64,000 bases of DNA from Terebella lapidaria (lineage: Eukaryota; Annelida; Polychaeta; Terebellida; Terebellidae). Below, piece after piece: positions 11,414-22,494 of this stretch. The position numbers and the translations under genes were made by a program. Where the stretch lies: NCBI GenBank assembly GCA_949152475.1, contig OX424562.1, positions 39,790,157 to 39,854,156 on the forward strand. Direction: 5' to 3'. Within the stretch, counting starts at the first letter, position 1, and each line of letters begins with the position of its first letter. Under the pieces are notes generated by a model, which saw nothing but the letters and a program-made list of their open reading frames with translations, was not told the DNA's origin and did no database searches.

Positions 11414-12931
11414 GTATGAAACCCGGATCCGGAGCCGGAGGCGGATCCGGATTCAGGGTATGAAACCCGGAGGCGGAGGCGGAGGCGGAGGCGGAGCCGG
11501 ATTAACAGGGTATGAAACCCGGATCCGGATTAGGCGACAGGGCTAGGATGTACAATAACGTGGGCAATTTTATTACTAACTAATTTCCCATACTTAGTAT
11601 CCGGAATGACAACTGGTTATGATAGAAAAGTGTTATTTATGACACATCAGATGTTCTTTTTATCTGTATTTATCATTTTGTGCCACTTATTAACTCATCA
11701 TTGTCATTGATTATCATAGAGAAACAGGATTGCCCACTAGATTGTACATGTGCTCCGGCGACAGGTCCCAAGAGGCTACCTGTGCAATATGAGTCAAGTC
11801 GTAAATCCCACATAAAGACAGTGGAATACCTGTAATTTTATTACTAGTATTGCCACAAAGACATGACACACTGAACAGTTTCATATGTATACCTTACGCT
11901 GAACTCCAGTTGAACACAAAATGTCACATGATTTTTTGGCCATAACATTCGGGTGGAATCTAGGTTTGAAATTTATTCCCAGATTTTAATTTTAAATTCC
12001 GGGTTTTAAATACTTAATTGCCAGTTTTCTAGGTTTACCCAGATCATCCTCCAGAAAAAATGTTATTCCCTAAAGAGCATCTTGAATGAGTGCCCACTTG
12101 ATATCAAATTTATTAGACCAACCATAGAACTTTTGCTTCTCCACTATTCAGCAATTTTCCCCCTTTTTCCGTAATCTTTCCCTCTCTGCCTTGTTTTTAT
12201 TGTTTTGGCCACTCAATTCTCGAACAACAACAAAAATCATCGGCAAAAGAACTATTTACTTTGTAAATGTTTCTCGAATTAATCTCAGAAATTGAACACT
12301 GTCAGGAGGAAGGGGGGGGGGAGGGGTATAAAATGAGATTGGTGGTCACATATATCTAAAATCGGTGTCATTCAAAATTTGACCCACTGTATTACAGATA
12401 GATATACTACTGTAGACGGGAAAAATGGGCTATTCTTTTTTGTTCACTTTCCAATCGTTTTGAAAGTTTGTATCCAAGTACTTATTAGGCCTATATAGGA
12501 TAGGCCTTCCACTAAGAACACATTATATCTATCGTTAAATTTGATTAAATTATCGTGAAAAAAACAGTGGTTGAATGACGCCAACTTGGTGCAACAGATA
12601 TGCTACATGAACAATAATAGGGTTGGATGTAGGCCTACACTAACGTGGGCAATCTGAGACATCATATTGGTTCAAAACTGCAGAGCATGGCGCTGATTGG
12701 TCGCACCCATATTTGCCCAGAATGGCACTTTATCCTACATTTGCTCCCAATAATATGGTAACTGTGAAGCGAACATACATGTATGTATGCAAGCTATGGT
12801 TACAGCCGTGGAAGATGAAGCCGTGAGTCCGGATCCGGGCTTCATACCTGGTTAATCCGGCTCCGCCTCCGCCTCCGGGTTTCATACCCTGAATCCGGGT
12901 CCGCCTCCGGCTCCGGATCCGGGTTTCATAC
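11414..12931. mobile_element. 1.5-kb nonautonomous DNA transposon with GC-rich inverted ends
   Basis: The left end (11,414 to about 11,535) reads GTATGAAACCCGGATCCGG and continues through iterated GGCGGA and GGGTATGAAACCC units. The right end (about 12,812-12,931) is its reverse complement over roughly 115 bp, with only a few differences and fewer GGCGGA units. Flanking it are near-identical direct repeats, ACCACCCTGGGG on the left and ACCACCTGGGG on the right. Long inverted ends with a duplication of about 10 bp are what the Mutator-like superfamily makes, so that is my inference. The interior has no transposase frame. A 'taacgtgggcaat' phrase occurs near both ends inside. Confidence 0.8.
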
Positions 12932-12943
12932 ACCACCTGGGGC

Positions 12944-13534
12944 CTGTATTAAGGCTACTGTATATTAATTATATTGGCCATTCAACTCAATGTTAAATGA
13001 TCTTACTTTGACGGTCCATAACACCTTCCTAAAAAAAAATCCCAGCCTAACCACTATGCTAGTTTATCCCTCAACGTATTGGGCATCGCGTGGTAAGCAT
13101 GAATATATTTGACGACACATGGGATTTTTCGCTATTCTGCCTTGAATGGACCCGGGGTGAAAATACCCAAAATTATGGGTACTGATGTCCATGCAAAACC
13201 CCTTTGATTTCCCAGCTCCTGGGAAGAACGCCAACAAGATACTGCCTTGAAAACCGGGTCATTATATCCCAGCACTGCGTTCTTTCAGGTGAATATACAC
13301 TCGTCCAGAAGTCTGGCCTAAAAAATATATGAGGCGATGTTTAACAACAGTTTCCCTTTAAATTGCCTAAGTGAGGTGAACGCTCGCTGATTGGCTGAGC
13401 GAATTACTGTACACTGCCCTTAAGCCTAATGTAGCCTGCTCCTCCCGGGCTACCCCTACCAGGAAACTCTCAGGCCTCAGGGTGTCCCATAAAAAATCGA
13501 GAGTGATTTAATTCATACACCAGCTCTTCTCTCT

Positions 13535-13581
<47 letters not shown>

Positions 13582-14400
13582 TTTAGAAAACCAAATATTC
13601 ATTCTGAACATATTCGAAACACATGATATGATACTGTATTGTTTGCGGCATTTTGATTATTTACCAATGACCGTTTCGATAATAAGCCATATCGCCTCAT
13701 TCAGGATATGACGTAAAAACGCGGGAACCATCAAGACGAAGGCACAACTCGGTCCAGAAAGAGGAAAATTCTCACAATACACATGATCGATTTCACGTTT
13801 TCTAAGCCTCTTGTAACGGAATTTACCGGCAATAAATCACTCAATTAGGTGAATGACGTAATGTTATATCAATAGCTAGCACTTTTATTGTGGAGAGACC
13901 AGGAAGTAACAACGATTTGAAGTTGAAGGTAAAGTAAACAAAGATCAGCAACGAACACGCACGACATGACCGCCGTCAGCCATAAACTGATAAAATAGTT
14001 GAAATATGACAACCAAAGCTCACATATAAGGGGTACTAATAAGCATATCTGTTCTATATATATGGCATTGTTCAGTTTTTTCCGTGTACATTACGCCATG
14101 ATTATAATTTTTTGATCATCCAACAATTTGAGGCTAGATCTATTCAAAAAAAGAATCACATTTGAGTTGGGGACAGATTTTTCTAACTGTGCCACACATT
14201 CTGTGCAAAACCAAGGAAAATCCAGAAATGATCACAATGGTTTTTAGAAGCGCAAACACGCGCAGTTCGTGCAGTTTTAGTTCGTGTTTCCCATGTACAT
14301 GTCACGTTTGACCGACGATCAAAACAATGCGTAGCTATTTATAGAATGATGACGTAATCAAAGGTCACGCCCCATTTGGTTTCTGGGGCCGTGGAAGCCG
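12944..14400. other. Gene-free stretch with (TC)n microsatellite
   Basis: Intergenic sequence left of the BAK-like gene. A (TC)n tract lies at about 13,539-13,574 and is followed by a T run. TGACGT-type cAMP/ATF half-sites occur near 13,707, 13,852 and 14,348. No gene recognised. Confidence 0.5.
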
Positions 14401-14435
14401 GGAAATTGACGTGTTGTGACATGCCCACTGGGAAA

Positions 14436-14460
14436 GGGGAAACCCCACGCCCATATAAAG
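14436..14460 (+). promoter_or_regulatory. Candidate core promoter: kappaB-like palindrome and TATA box
   Basis: A perfect GGGGAAACCCC palindrome (14,436-14,446) fits the NF-kB consensus. It is followed eight bases later by TATAAAG (14,454-14,460). A start of transcription near 14,485 would leave about 660 bp to the chosen BAK-like ATG, with a 5' UTR that may be spliced. The site assignment is pattern-based only. Confidence 0.4.
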
Positions 14461-15143
14461 AGACACCTGCCAAGTGAACCAATCAATGATCAAAAGTTTG
14501 GCGAAGTGACAAGTTGTTGAGAAGTTTCAAGCTTTCTGTGCAAAACATTTTATCTGCTGCCATTTCAGGAGAAAGTTATAATAGATCTAATATCTATTTA
14601 CAAATATTTTCTCTGGTCAGCATTCCAGATATCATAAGGTTGTTCAGTGAAGTCACTGCGAGCAATAATATCTAGAATATTCATGTGGTTTTTAATGTAA
14701 ACCACTACAGCCACAAATTTCAAACCACAAACTGGTTTTGGCAATGAGCATAGGCTACTATATAGGTCTATATATATATCAACATAAAGTTTAGCATTAG
14801 GCTAATTATTATATCGGACACTCCTATATGCATTCAGAAATGCCAACACCTACAACAGGAAGGTACACCAGAATTTTTTTGTACAAATGTATTACCATGG
14901 CATGATAATTAATTTGGGCTTCTTGAAATGAAGAACTGAAATGGATGTTCAATGATATGAAACTGAAACTACCCAAAATCCAATTAATGGTTAAGGATTG
15001 CATTCGCAGAATAGGCTTAGAGTTTTCTTCGAACCAAAGTGATCTATAAACTTTTCCAATACTACCCAACTTATAAATTATGATTGGCTTTCAGCTTGAG
15101 AAGATTTGTTGTGAAAAGGAAGAAGTTTTTGGCTGTCTCCACA

Positions 15144-16743
15144 ATGGCTACCGGGGGTCCAGCTTTTCGCCGATCAAGCTCTGTGGCTTGTGATCGAGAT
15201 ATACTACAACATCGCGGTTCATGTCCCAACCTGGACAGAATGACACAAACGACAATGGTCACAGAGGAAATCCAGACGGAAGGAGAAGAATTGTTTGAGG
15301 CATTTCTGGCTGAGCAGATCGAAAGGGAAGGCCTCGAGCCACCTGAAAATGTTCGCGAACAAGTCACGTGAGTGTCCTTGATGTGCCAAAATGTAGTTTA
15401 CAGTTATCGCGGTGAATATCCATGTAATTTCAGGGATCGACATTAGGCGTATGACACTAGTGGGGCCAGTAACATCTGGAAGTTACTGGCCCCATCAATA
15501 ATCTACTGGCCCCACTTTCGAAGTTCACTAACTATCAATGTGTACGTGAATATCAAACACTGATGTATTTTTTACAAAGAAGCATCATGTGTATATTGTG
15601 AAATACAAACTCAAAGAATTAAGATTTTATACTGGCCCAGTGGGGCCAGTGACTTAGGGAATCTGGTGGCCCCTACTGGCCCCACAGGCTCAAAATATGG
15701 TGTGGGGCCAGCGGGCCAGTGTTAGTGTCGATCCCTGAATTTGGTATTATATTGCCATCTCATGTCCTTGTTGTTTATTTTGTTCCAGCCGACTGCAAGA
15801 CAACAGTGACTGGGTGGACCAGGGTTCTAGGCTTCGGGTCGTGGCTGATGACTTCGCTCAGACTCAGGAACGTCAGAACGTCCAGCAGCAAGCAAATGAT
15901 GTGAGTACATCTTTTCATTGTAATGCAATGGTTCTCCCCCTTCATTAGCATGATTACGGAAACAGATACAGTATATTCAATTATTCATATCTTCATGATA
16001 TATCTGAAAATTGACATGATTGACTGAAACTTTAGTATTTTATTTAAATATGTTCATACATATGATAATGATTGTGTACAGTACATATATGCTACTTTTA
16101 TGCTCTGAATTTCATGAAGTGGCACTTGAAACATTGCAGATGAAATTCTTCCAAATAAAGCCTCAGGAATCATGATACAGTGTGCATGAAGTAGAGCCTG
16201 TGTTTCTTTGTCTTACAGATGAATCTTTCCAGTCTGAATAGGGAGACTTTCCAGCAGATGCTGCGTGAAGTTTTTCTCGGGGGACACATCACGCGCGAAA
16301 GAATCGTCGTGTTGTTCTTCTTCTGTTCGGACGTTGCAATACGAGTGCTCAGGGAGAAATCCATCAACTTGTTCAACCAGCTATTGTCCTGGATCGTTGA
16401 TTTCATCCGTAACATCGTCTGTCGCTGGGTGGCAGAACACGGCGGCTGGGTAAGTTGTGATGTTTCCATGGTAACACGCTACACATTTAGGTTATTGATA
16501 AAGTCGGATACTGTGTGTGGATATGTGTTCCAATGTGCAATGTCATTTACTGTAGCTGAAATATTTATGAAAACTTCAGACATGGTTCCATAAAAATGTA
16601 TGATATGTTGAAGGCATTCACTATTCGTTTGTTTACAGGGAGCAGTTTTGGCGGGCTCCTTTCAGATTCTGCAGTTGGTGATCAGTGTGCTGGCTTTCAC
16701 TGTGGCCGGGTGGAGTCTATATCGCTGGTTTCGATCTCGGTGA
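15144..16743 (+). CDS. BAK1: BAK/BAX-type Bcl-2 family apoptosis effector
   Basis: Multi-domain pro-apoptotic Bcl-2 proteins oligomerise in the outer mitochondrial membrane and release cytochrome c. Four coding exons (15,144-15,367; 15,789-15,900; 16,219-16,449; 16,639-16,743) join in frame at GT-AG sites and give 223 residues, close to human BAK (211) and BAX (192). A helix like alpha-1 (EEIQTEGEELFEAF) lies at 41-54. BH3 is at about 88-100 (GSRLRVVADDF, with the family's Leu and Asp). BH1 is at 132-150 (HITRERIVVLFFF), BH2 at 181-189 (RWVAEHGGW), and a hydrophobic tail anchor at about 196-216 is followed by a basic end. RWVAEHGGW is nearer to BAK than to BAX. The ATG at 15,144 has a good context; the frame also extends a little upstream without an ATG. 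BAK rather than BAX is an inference. Confidence 0.87.
15431..15737. mobile_element. MITE in intron 1 of the BAK-like gene
   Basis: The ends are an inverted pair: CAGGGATCGACATTA at the left and TTAGTGTCGATCCCTG at the right. The flanks are identical 5-bp repeats, AATTT, which look like the target-site duplication. The interior is made of palindromic GGGGCCAGT / ACTGGCCCC blocks. At 307 bp it has no coding capacity. The superfamily is uncertain; CAGGG ends recall hAT, but hAT makes 8-bp duplications. Confidence 0.85.
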
Positions 16744-18750
16744 ACTCCTCGCTCGTCGCACTTCCCAGAAAACAGTATTCGACTGTGCAGAGAGACAACG
16801 AAGACTACAAGGCTCTCGCAAGGTTTTCACGAACTAGTCAGGGATACATTTTTTTTTTCAAACTGAACCAAACCAAAAACTGTATTTTGTTGGATTGTGT
16901 GTTCATTTCTCGCAACACCTTGTAAAATCACCAGTGCGTATGGATATAATACATATATGCTATGTACATGTATAGGCAATTGAATATTGAACTGCTGGTT
17001 AAATGATCATATCCAATATGAAACAGGCCAGATTTGCCACAGGATATACATGTGAACTGTGAATACTGTGGCACAAATTTTCTTTGAATACATATAGAAA
17101 ATAACAATGTGATGCTCAAGCATGAGGATAAAAATGTGGACCAATGTCTCGATTTGTGTAGAGTGTAATATTTTGTATGATTATTTATCTGTCAGTACTG
17201 CAGTGCTATATAATTATTCTGATCTCCATTTCAGATCTCTGCATTTTAGCTATATTTCTGATATTGACACTGTTTCATGCTGGCAGAAAAAAAAAAAAAC
17301 ATCTGAAAACCATTGAGTTCAAAACTTGATTAGGTGAAGAATTTCATTCACGTCTGTTGACAATTTGATGTAAGACGCAATTGAAAATGCATTTGACTGG
17401 ATGGCAGTTATGTGCTAAATGCTAATGTAAATAGTTATGGATGTTAATACATCGTGTGTATTTATTTCAACTTAATTAACAGTCAATCTTGTTCATATTC
17501 TAATGTATGTTCAACTGTGAATGCTTGTCATTTTTTTGCTTTTGGAGAATGTACTTTTGACATGTTTGAGAAGTGTATTTGTACCCGAAATGTTTTGTCA
17601 ATTTGGATATAGTTATGTTGTATACGTTCTTGGGTCTTCAACATCGGGCAGTGTGTGAAAACAAATTCACTTGTTCCAGATACTTAAACTGGACATGTCA
17701 CTAGATGGGATAATGTTGTGATATCCAGCTGTTCAATAGGGATGATCGAAATTGGAAAATAATGCCATCTACCGGAAAGAGTACTAAACCAATGTGTCAC
17801 ACCAAATACAGTAGATTGAACATGCTGATCGACTTGTGAGTTTGTGAATGTATCTGTAGTTACCATGGCTACCTATGACATTAAGATGTTCTGTGGTAGT
17901 CCATAGATACTGAATAAGCTCCTGGTTGTTCAAGAGAGTGGGGAGTTACATGTATATGATCAACGGAACTAGTAAATATACAAAAAGAAGGCAGTTACCT
18001 GTACAATTTGAAATAGTGGCCATTTCCAATGTTAACATTTAGAACATCAAGTCTGTCTGTGTGTGTAATGAGTTTGTGTACTGTGAAGCCATTAATGTTC
18101 GCAACCATTTGACATGGCAAATTTCATGCTTCGAACAGAATCATAAACTGTAATGGATGCAGACTTGAAATTGGCATGAAAATATAGAAAACACTTAACA
18201 TAAATGGTCAGCAAACAGTCAGTATATCATGAACACAAACATGCGTGGGAGCAAACTTGTGTGGACTAAGTATGCAGCAAATCTCTTCATGTTTGAGATT
18301 ATGACCATATGTTACAAGGCAAAATTGTGTTCTGTATGAGGTCAGAGAAAACAGTACGTACACTTGTGTGAATTGTGCAATAAGTAGATGGATTGTCAAA
18401 ATTTTCCATGAACAAATTTTTACGTATTTTTGTCCTCATTCTCGAGGAGAGCAAAAGCTCTGAATCTATGAACCCGGTAATTAAAAGTGTGAGCATAGCT
18501 CACAGTGCCAAGTGCCTTCCTTGTTATGAACAGCGTCTGTTCTTGTTACCATATTTGTTTTCATTTATCTATAAAAACTGAAGGGTACAATTTCTGAAAT
18601 ATTTTTGGATTAACTGTCGAGATTGGAATTAAATTTCAGAGAAAGGTTTCTACTTGTACATTTGTACTATTTACAATCACAAGGTTTGTATATATTTATA
18701 TAAGTAACTCCTGTACTTTTATTCAATAAACAAAAATCTCGTTAGTTTGC
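16744..18750 (+). other. Probable 3' UTR of the BAK-like gene with polyA signal
   Basis: There is no further coding frame after the stop. AATAAA at 18,725-18,730 is followed by a GT-rich stretch and is the best cleavage signal, implying a 3' UTR of about 2 kb. No better signal is obvious nearer the stop. The inferred end of UBL7 on the opposite strand lies only about 100 bp away. Confidence 0.45.
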
Positions 18751-18836
18751 TGTGTACTGGATTATCATACAGAACTATGCAAGTTTGGATTATTCTTAGC
18801 CAATAGACACCGCAATATCTGAACAAAGCAAACAAA

Positions 18837-18842
18837 TTTATT
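18837..18842 (-). terminator. PolyA signal for UBL7
   Basis: TTTATT on the plus strand reads AATAAA on the minus strand, about 390 bp downstream of the UBL7 stop codon. It faces the plus-strand signal at 18,725, giving a tight tail-to-tail arrangement. Confidence 0.45.
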
Positions 18843-19231
18843 GGTATTTCAACATTTTTGGGATCTCGTCAAAAACTTTACATGTATGTATACAGGCTTC
18901 TACAAATGTCAGTTGAAAATTGGATAGGAAGGATTTCCATAATATGGAAATAATGGAATAATGCAATGCAATGGAAACAATAATCTAATCTTGGAGTAAT
19001 AGATTTCAATCTCGTAAATTTTACACAAACAACACATGCCTGAAATTAAACAATATTGCTCAAAATATGCATACAAACAAATTAACTGGTTTGCGTACAT
19101 CTAAATAACCACAACAATGTTCGTGCACGGTATCATAGACATTCCTGATCATAATCACATTGCACAAGAATAAGATCACCACATTAGTGTGAACAATCCA
19201 CAGTTCACACCATCAATCATGTTATAGATAA

Positions 19232-22200
19232 TCAGAGTTCGCTGTCCCCGAAAAGCAGTTCTAGTGCTGCCTGGATGTTGCCCCCAGTGACCTCTAGAGC
19301 TCGCCTGGCTCGGACCTCATCTGTGATGCCCATGTCCCTTAGCTGTTGTAGTGCTGCCTGTAACGGAAGCCATTATTAACCTCTGTTAATACAGAAATTT
19401 GATCAAAGCAGAGCCCTGAACTGATGACTCAATGTAACTGAATCTACAGCATACTACATAGATATATCAATGCGCTTACATCTGAAACCTGCGGCGTGAC
19501 TGTCGACGGTACTTGGCCAGTCGCTTGCATCATTGCTTGTCGGAAGAAATCAGCAGAGATGCTGCCACCTGGTGGTGCGGAACTGGAACTACCCCCAGAT
19601 GCTGGAGCCTGTCACATCCGTAGAACATTATCTAGTTTTTGTTTCAGCAAAGGTTCTGGGATCACTAGAAGTCTGAGGCAATACTACAAGACAATTTTCA
19701 CCCCAAAAAAATCACTAAATGTAAATAAACTCATGTCATTAACTCAATAGAATTTTCGTGAAAACACAAGAATGTTATGACAAGACCTGGTTATCTTGGT
19801 TCCCTCCGCCTGCTACAGCTAGAGCCGCTGCCAATTGGGACGCTGTGATTGGCTGGGCAGGCTGACGAATCACTGATGGACCTCCCATGTCCTCATCATC
19901 CGACATCTGATCCAGTGAGTATGTCGCTATGGTGACAAAATCAAAGAACACTTTGGAACTACTGATACTCATTTTACTCAGACAGAGGGTCTTTAGTCTG
20001 CATAACTTGTCCTCCATCGTGCAGCATGTTGCCAGTTTCTCACCTCTGCTGGATCCGGAGCCAGTCCTGGTCGTAGTTTTGCTAGCTTCCTCATTTATGG
20101 CTGCCGCCACCATCATCGCAGCGTGCCCCAGGCTTGGGTGGGCATCTATCACCCTTGGAAACGGAGATAATATACAGTTATTCATGTTTTTAAGTAAACT
20201 ATCAAACAATATACAAGCTTGCCAAAAGTGTCCTTCAGGTACTGATAATTTAATATACATGTACATGCTATTGCAATTGTATCGAAAAGATGTGCATTTT
20301 ATCATAATACCACAAACTTTTGAATGTTATCTGGATCAGCTAGCACAGCCAGTAGTTCGGAATCCTGGAGCATGGCTGGTGAAATCAAATATAGAGAAAT
20401 GTTACTTCCATTTGGTGCCAATCAGTAGAAATCTCATGCATGTTTCAGCTCATGTATTAAATTTATTTCACACACTTCATGATTTTAACACTGTTATTTA
20501 CACTCCACTCACCGAGTGCGACAGGATCTCGATCCAAGCCCGGAGTAGCTGCCACAAGGTTTTCTATTGTTTCAGGACGTGACATCATATTCTCTACCTG
20601 TAGAGGGAAAACATTGAGATCTGTTTCATTCTGTTGTCACTGATGTTGATAAATAATCAAATATGTCTGCACTTAGCAGGGCCACATACATTTCAACATA
20701 CTTTTGTATAGACTGATTTGTTCACATAATTTTTTGCTGATACCATTTAGCATCGAGGAAATATGAGCAAAAAATGGTGTGAACGAGTTCGAAGAATAGG
20801 TTACCGGACAATTTCAGTTTTAACCCTTGCAAGTATGACCTTAATATTCACCAGTCATCAAGGTCATCTTGGTCAAGTTCAACCTCATATAAAGAGTCAC
20901 CATTAGGTAAACCATTTTGTTTGTAGTGGCTGATACACATTTAATGCTGGATGTACATTCCACATGAGACACTTAGCACTCAAAATCATCCGAGGTCAAA
21001 CTCAAGGTCATTATTAGTTGTTCCATATATGACTTCCTATATGCTCATAATGCAAATATAAGCTCTATCTGCAAGCATTTCATCTGTAGAAGCAAATTTG
21101 GGCATTTTTTTACCGAGAAATGGTTGTTTTGATCTTTCAAGGTCATCGAATTAAAGGTCACCACACAAATCATCATATATGACTTCCTATTTGGAAGTGC
21201 CAATTTCTAAGCTCTATCTCCAGGCGTTCTATCAGTACAGGGATGGCAGCTCCTGTTATAAGAAGTGCCGAAAGTCCAAAATTTTTATCAAAGGGTGAAA
21301 CAATTTTTTTGCCTAGAAATGGCCGAAAATGGATAGTAATTTGATTTGCTGCAAAAAAAAAAATTTTACTGACCCGTCAAAAAAAAACAAAAAGGCCACC
21401 ATGAGCAAACCGGTGATTCAAGGACAACCAAACCAATGCATATCACAGAGGTACATCTCTTGAATCTTTTGAAACAAAATTCTCAAAACTGTTCAGTTTC
21501 TGAGAAAATGGCAATCAAAGTAAAAAATTGAGCATTTTTTGTCAAAAATGGCTGCCAATTTGGGGAAAATGCGAAAATAAAAAAACTAGAGAAACACTTT
21601 TCTGAAAATATTTTTAGGTATTTTTGTGCAAAATTTCAGAAAGATTTGACCATAAATTTTAAGATAAAAATGTGAACGGACAGATGACGGACGGACACAA
21701 CGCCACGACAATAGGTTATCAGACCAAAGGTCAGGTTATCTAAAAATCAGAGTATACAGTGCATCTGGTACACCTAGGTACCATACAGAAAATGCAAGGA
21801 CATACCACACTCCTATGGGCAGGATTTAGCAGAGCTGCTTGTAGCGCTGTCACTACTTGTTGTACAGCTGCCGAGTCCATCGATTCTGATCAAACAAAAC
21901 ATTGTATGTCATTATTTCAACATCAATGAATATGATGCTTTCCTTTCCCAGTCTATTTTAGTTTACATCGTCACCAAATGATATATAAGTGCAATATCTG
22001 AGACTTATTACTAGTATCTACATCAAGGCAAACCACCTACCAGCAGCCATATCCTCATCGTCATCACGTACAACTTTCTTCAGCGCATGTACAGTGGAGT
22101 TTTGGTGCAGTCCGTATGACTCCAATGTTCTATCATCTTTGAGACATTCCCCACTGTATATCAGTTCTGCATTAGGCAAATTATTTTTTTTATATTTCTT

Positions 22201-22494
22201 ATCATATTTTCTTGCACGTTATATACGTCCATTATAAATTCAAATCTAGTTATAAAAGGAAAAATACTAGCATGTCGTAATCGGGAACACCAAAGGCTTC
22301 CATAAATTTATGTATTTCCTCTTTTATCGCCCACTCGGGAGTCACTCACCAATATCTCTCGACGGAACATCAATTAACTGGGAGGCTTTGGCTCTAAATA
22401 TTGATATTGTATCCGAAAGATTAACGTCTTTCACAATCGAACGCGAAGCTTTGCCAGAAATGCGGTTGCAAAGAGTGATCGTCGACATTGTCAT
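19232..22494 (-). CDS. UBL7: Ubiquitin-like protein 7 (UBL-UBA protein)
   Basis: UBL7 is a small UBL-UBA protein of the ubiquitin-shuttle type. Minus-strand coding exons are 22,350-22,494; 22,041-22,166; 21,806-21,885; 20,513-20,597; 20,318-20,375; 19,787-20,153; 19,480-19,608; 19,232-19,357, giving 371 residues (human 380). The ubiquitin-like domain covers about 1-80 (ELIYSGECLKDDRTL). The middle has VAATPGLDRDPVAL and MLQDSELLAVLADPD, which match the human VATPGLSSDPIAL and LQDKDLFSVFADP. Then come SDDEDMGG, ITASQLAAALA and ISADFFRQAM, and a C-terminal UBA with LQQLRDMGITDE and GGNIQAALELLFG. The exon at 19,787-20,153 contains a good donor at 20,043, yet removing the obvious 137-base intron would shift the frame. 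The read-through frame stays open, so either this is one long exon or another acceptor is used. The start is the first of two close ATGs. Confidence 0.9.
20780..21765. repeat. Dispersed repeat in UBL7 intron 3
   Basis: This is the longest copy of the family seen at 1-740, 2,080-2,640 and 8,880-9,540. It starts with iterated 'aggtcacca' phrases and continues through the 'gacccgtcaaaaaa' and 'gacggacggacac' blocks. It ends near 'aaaatcagagtata', which resembles the right terminus of the transposon at 2,965-3,537. It is noncoding. Confidence 0.6.
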
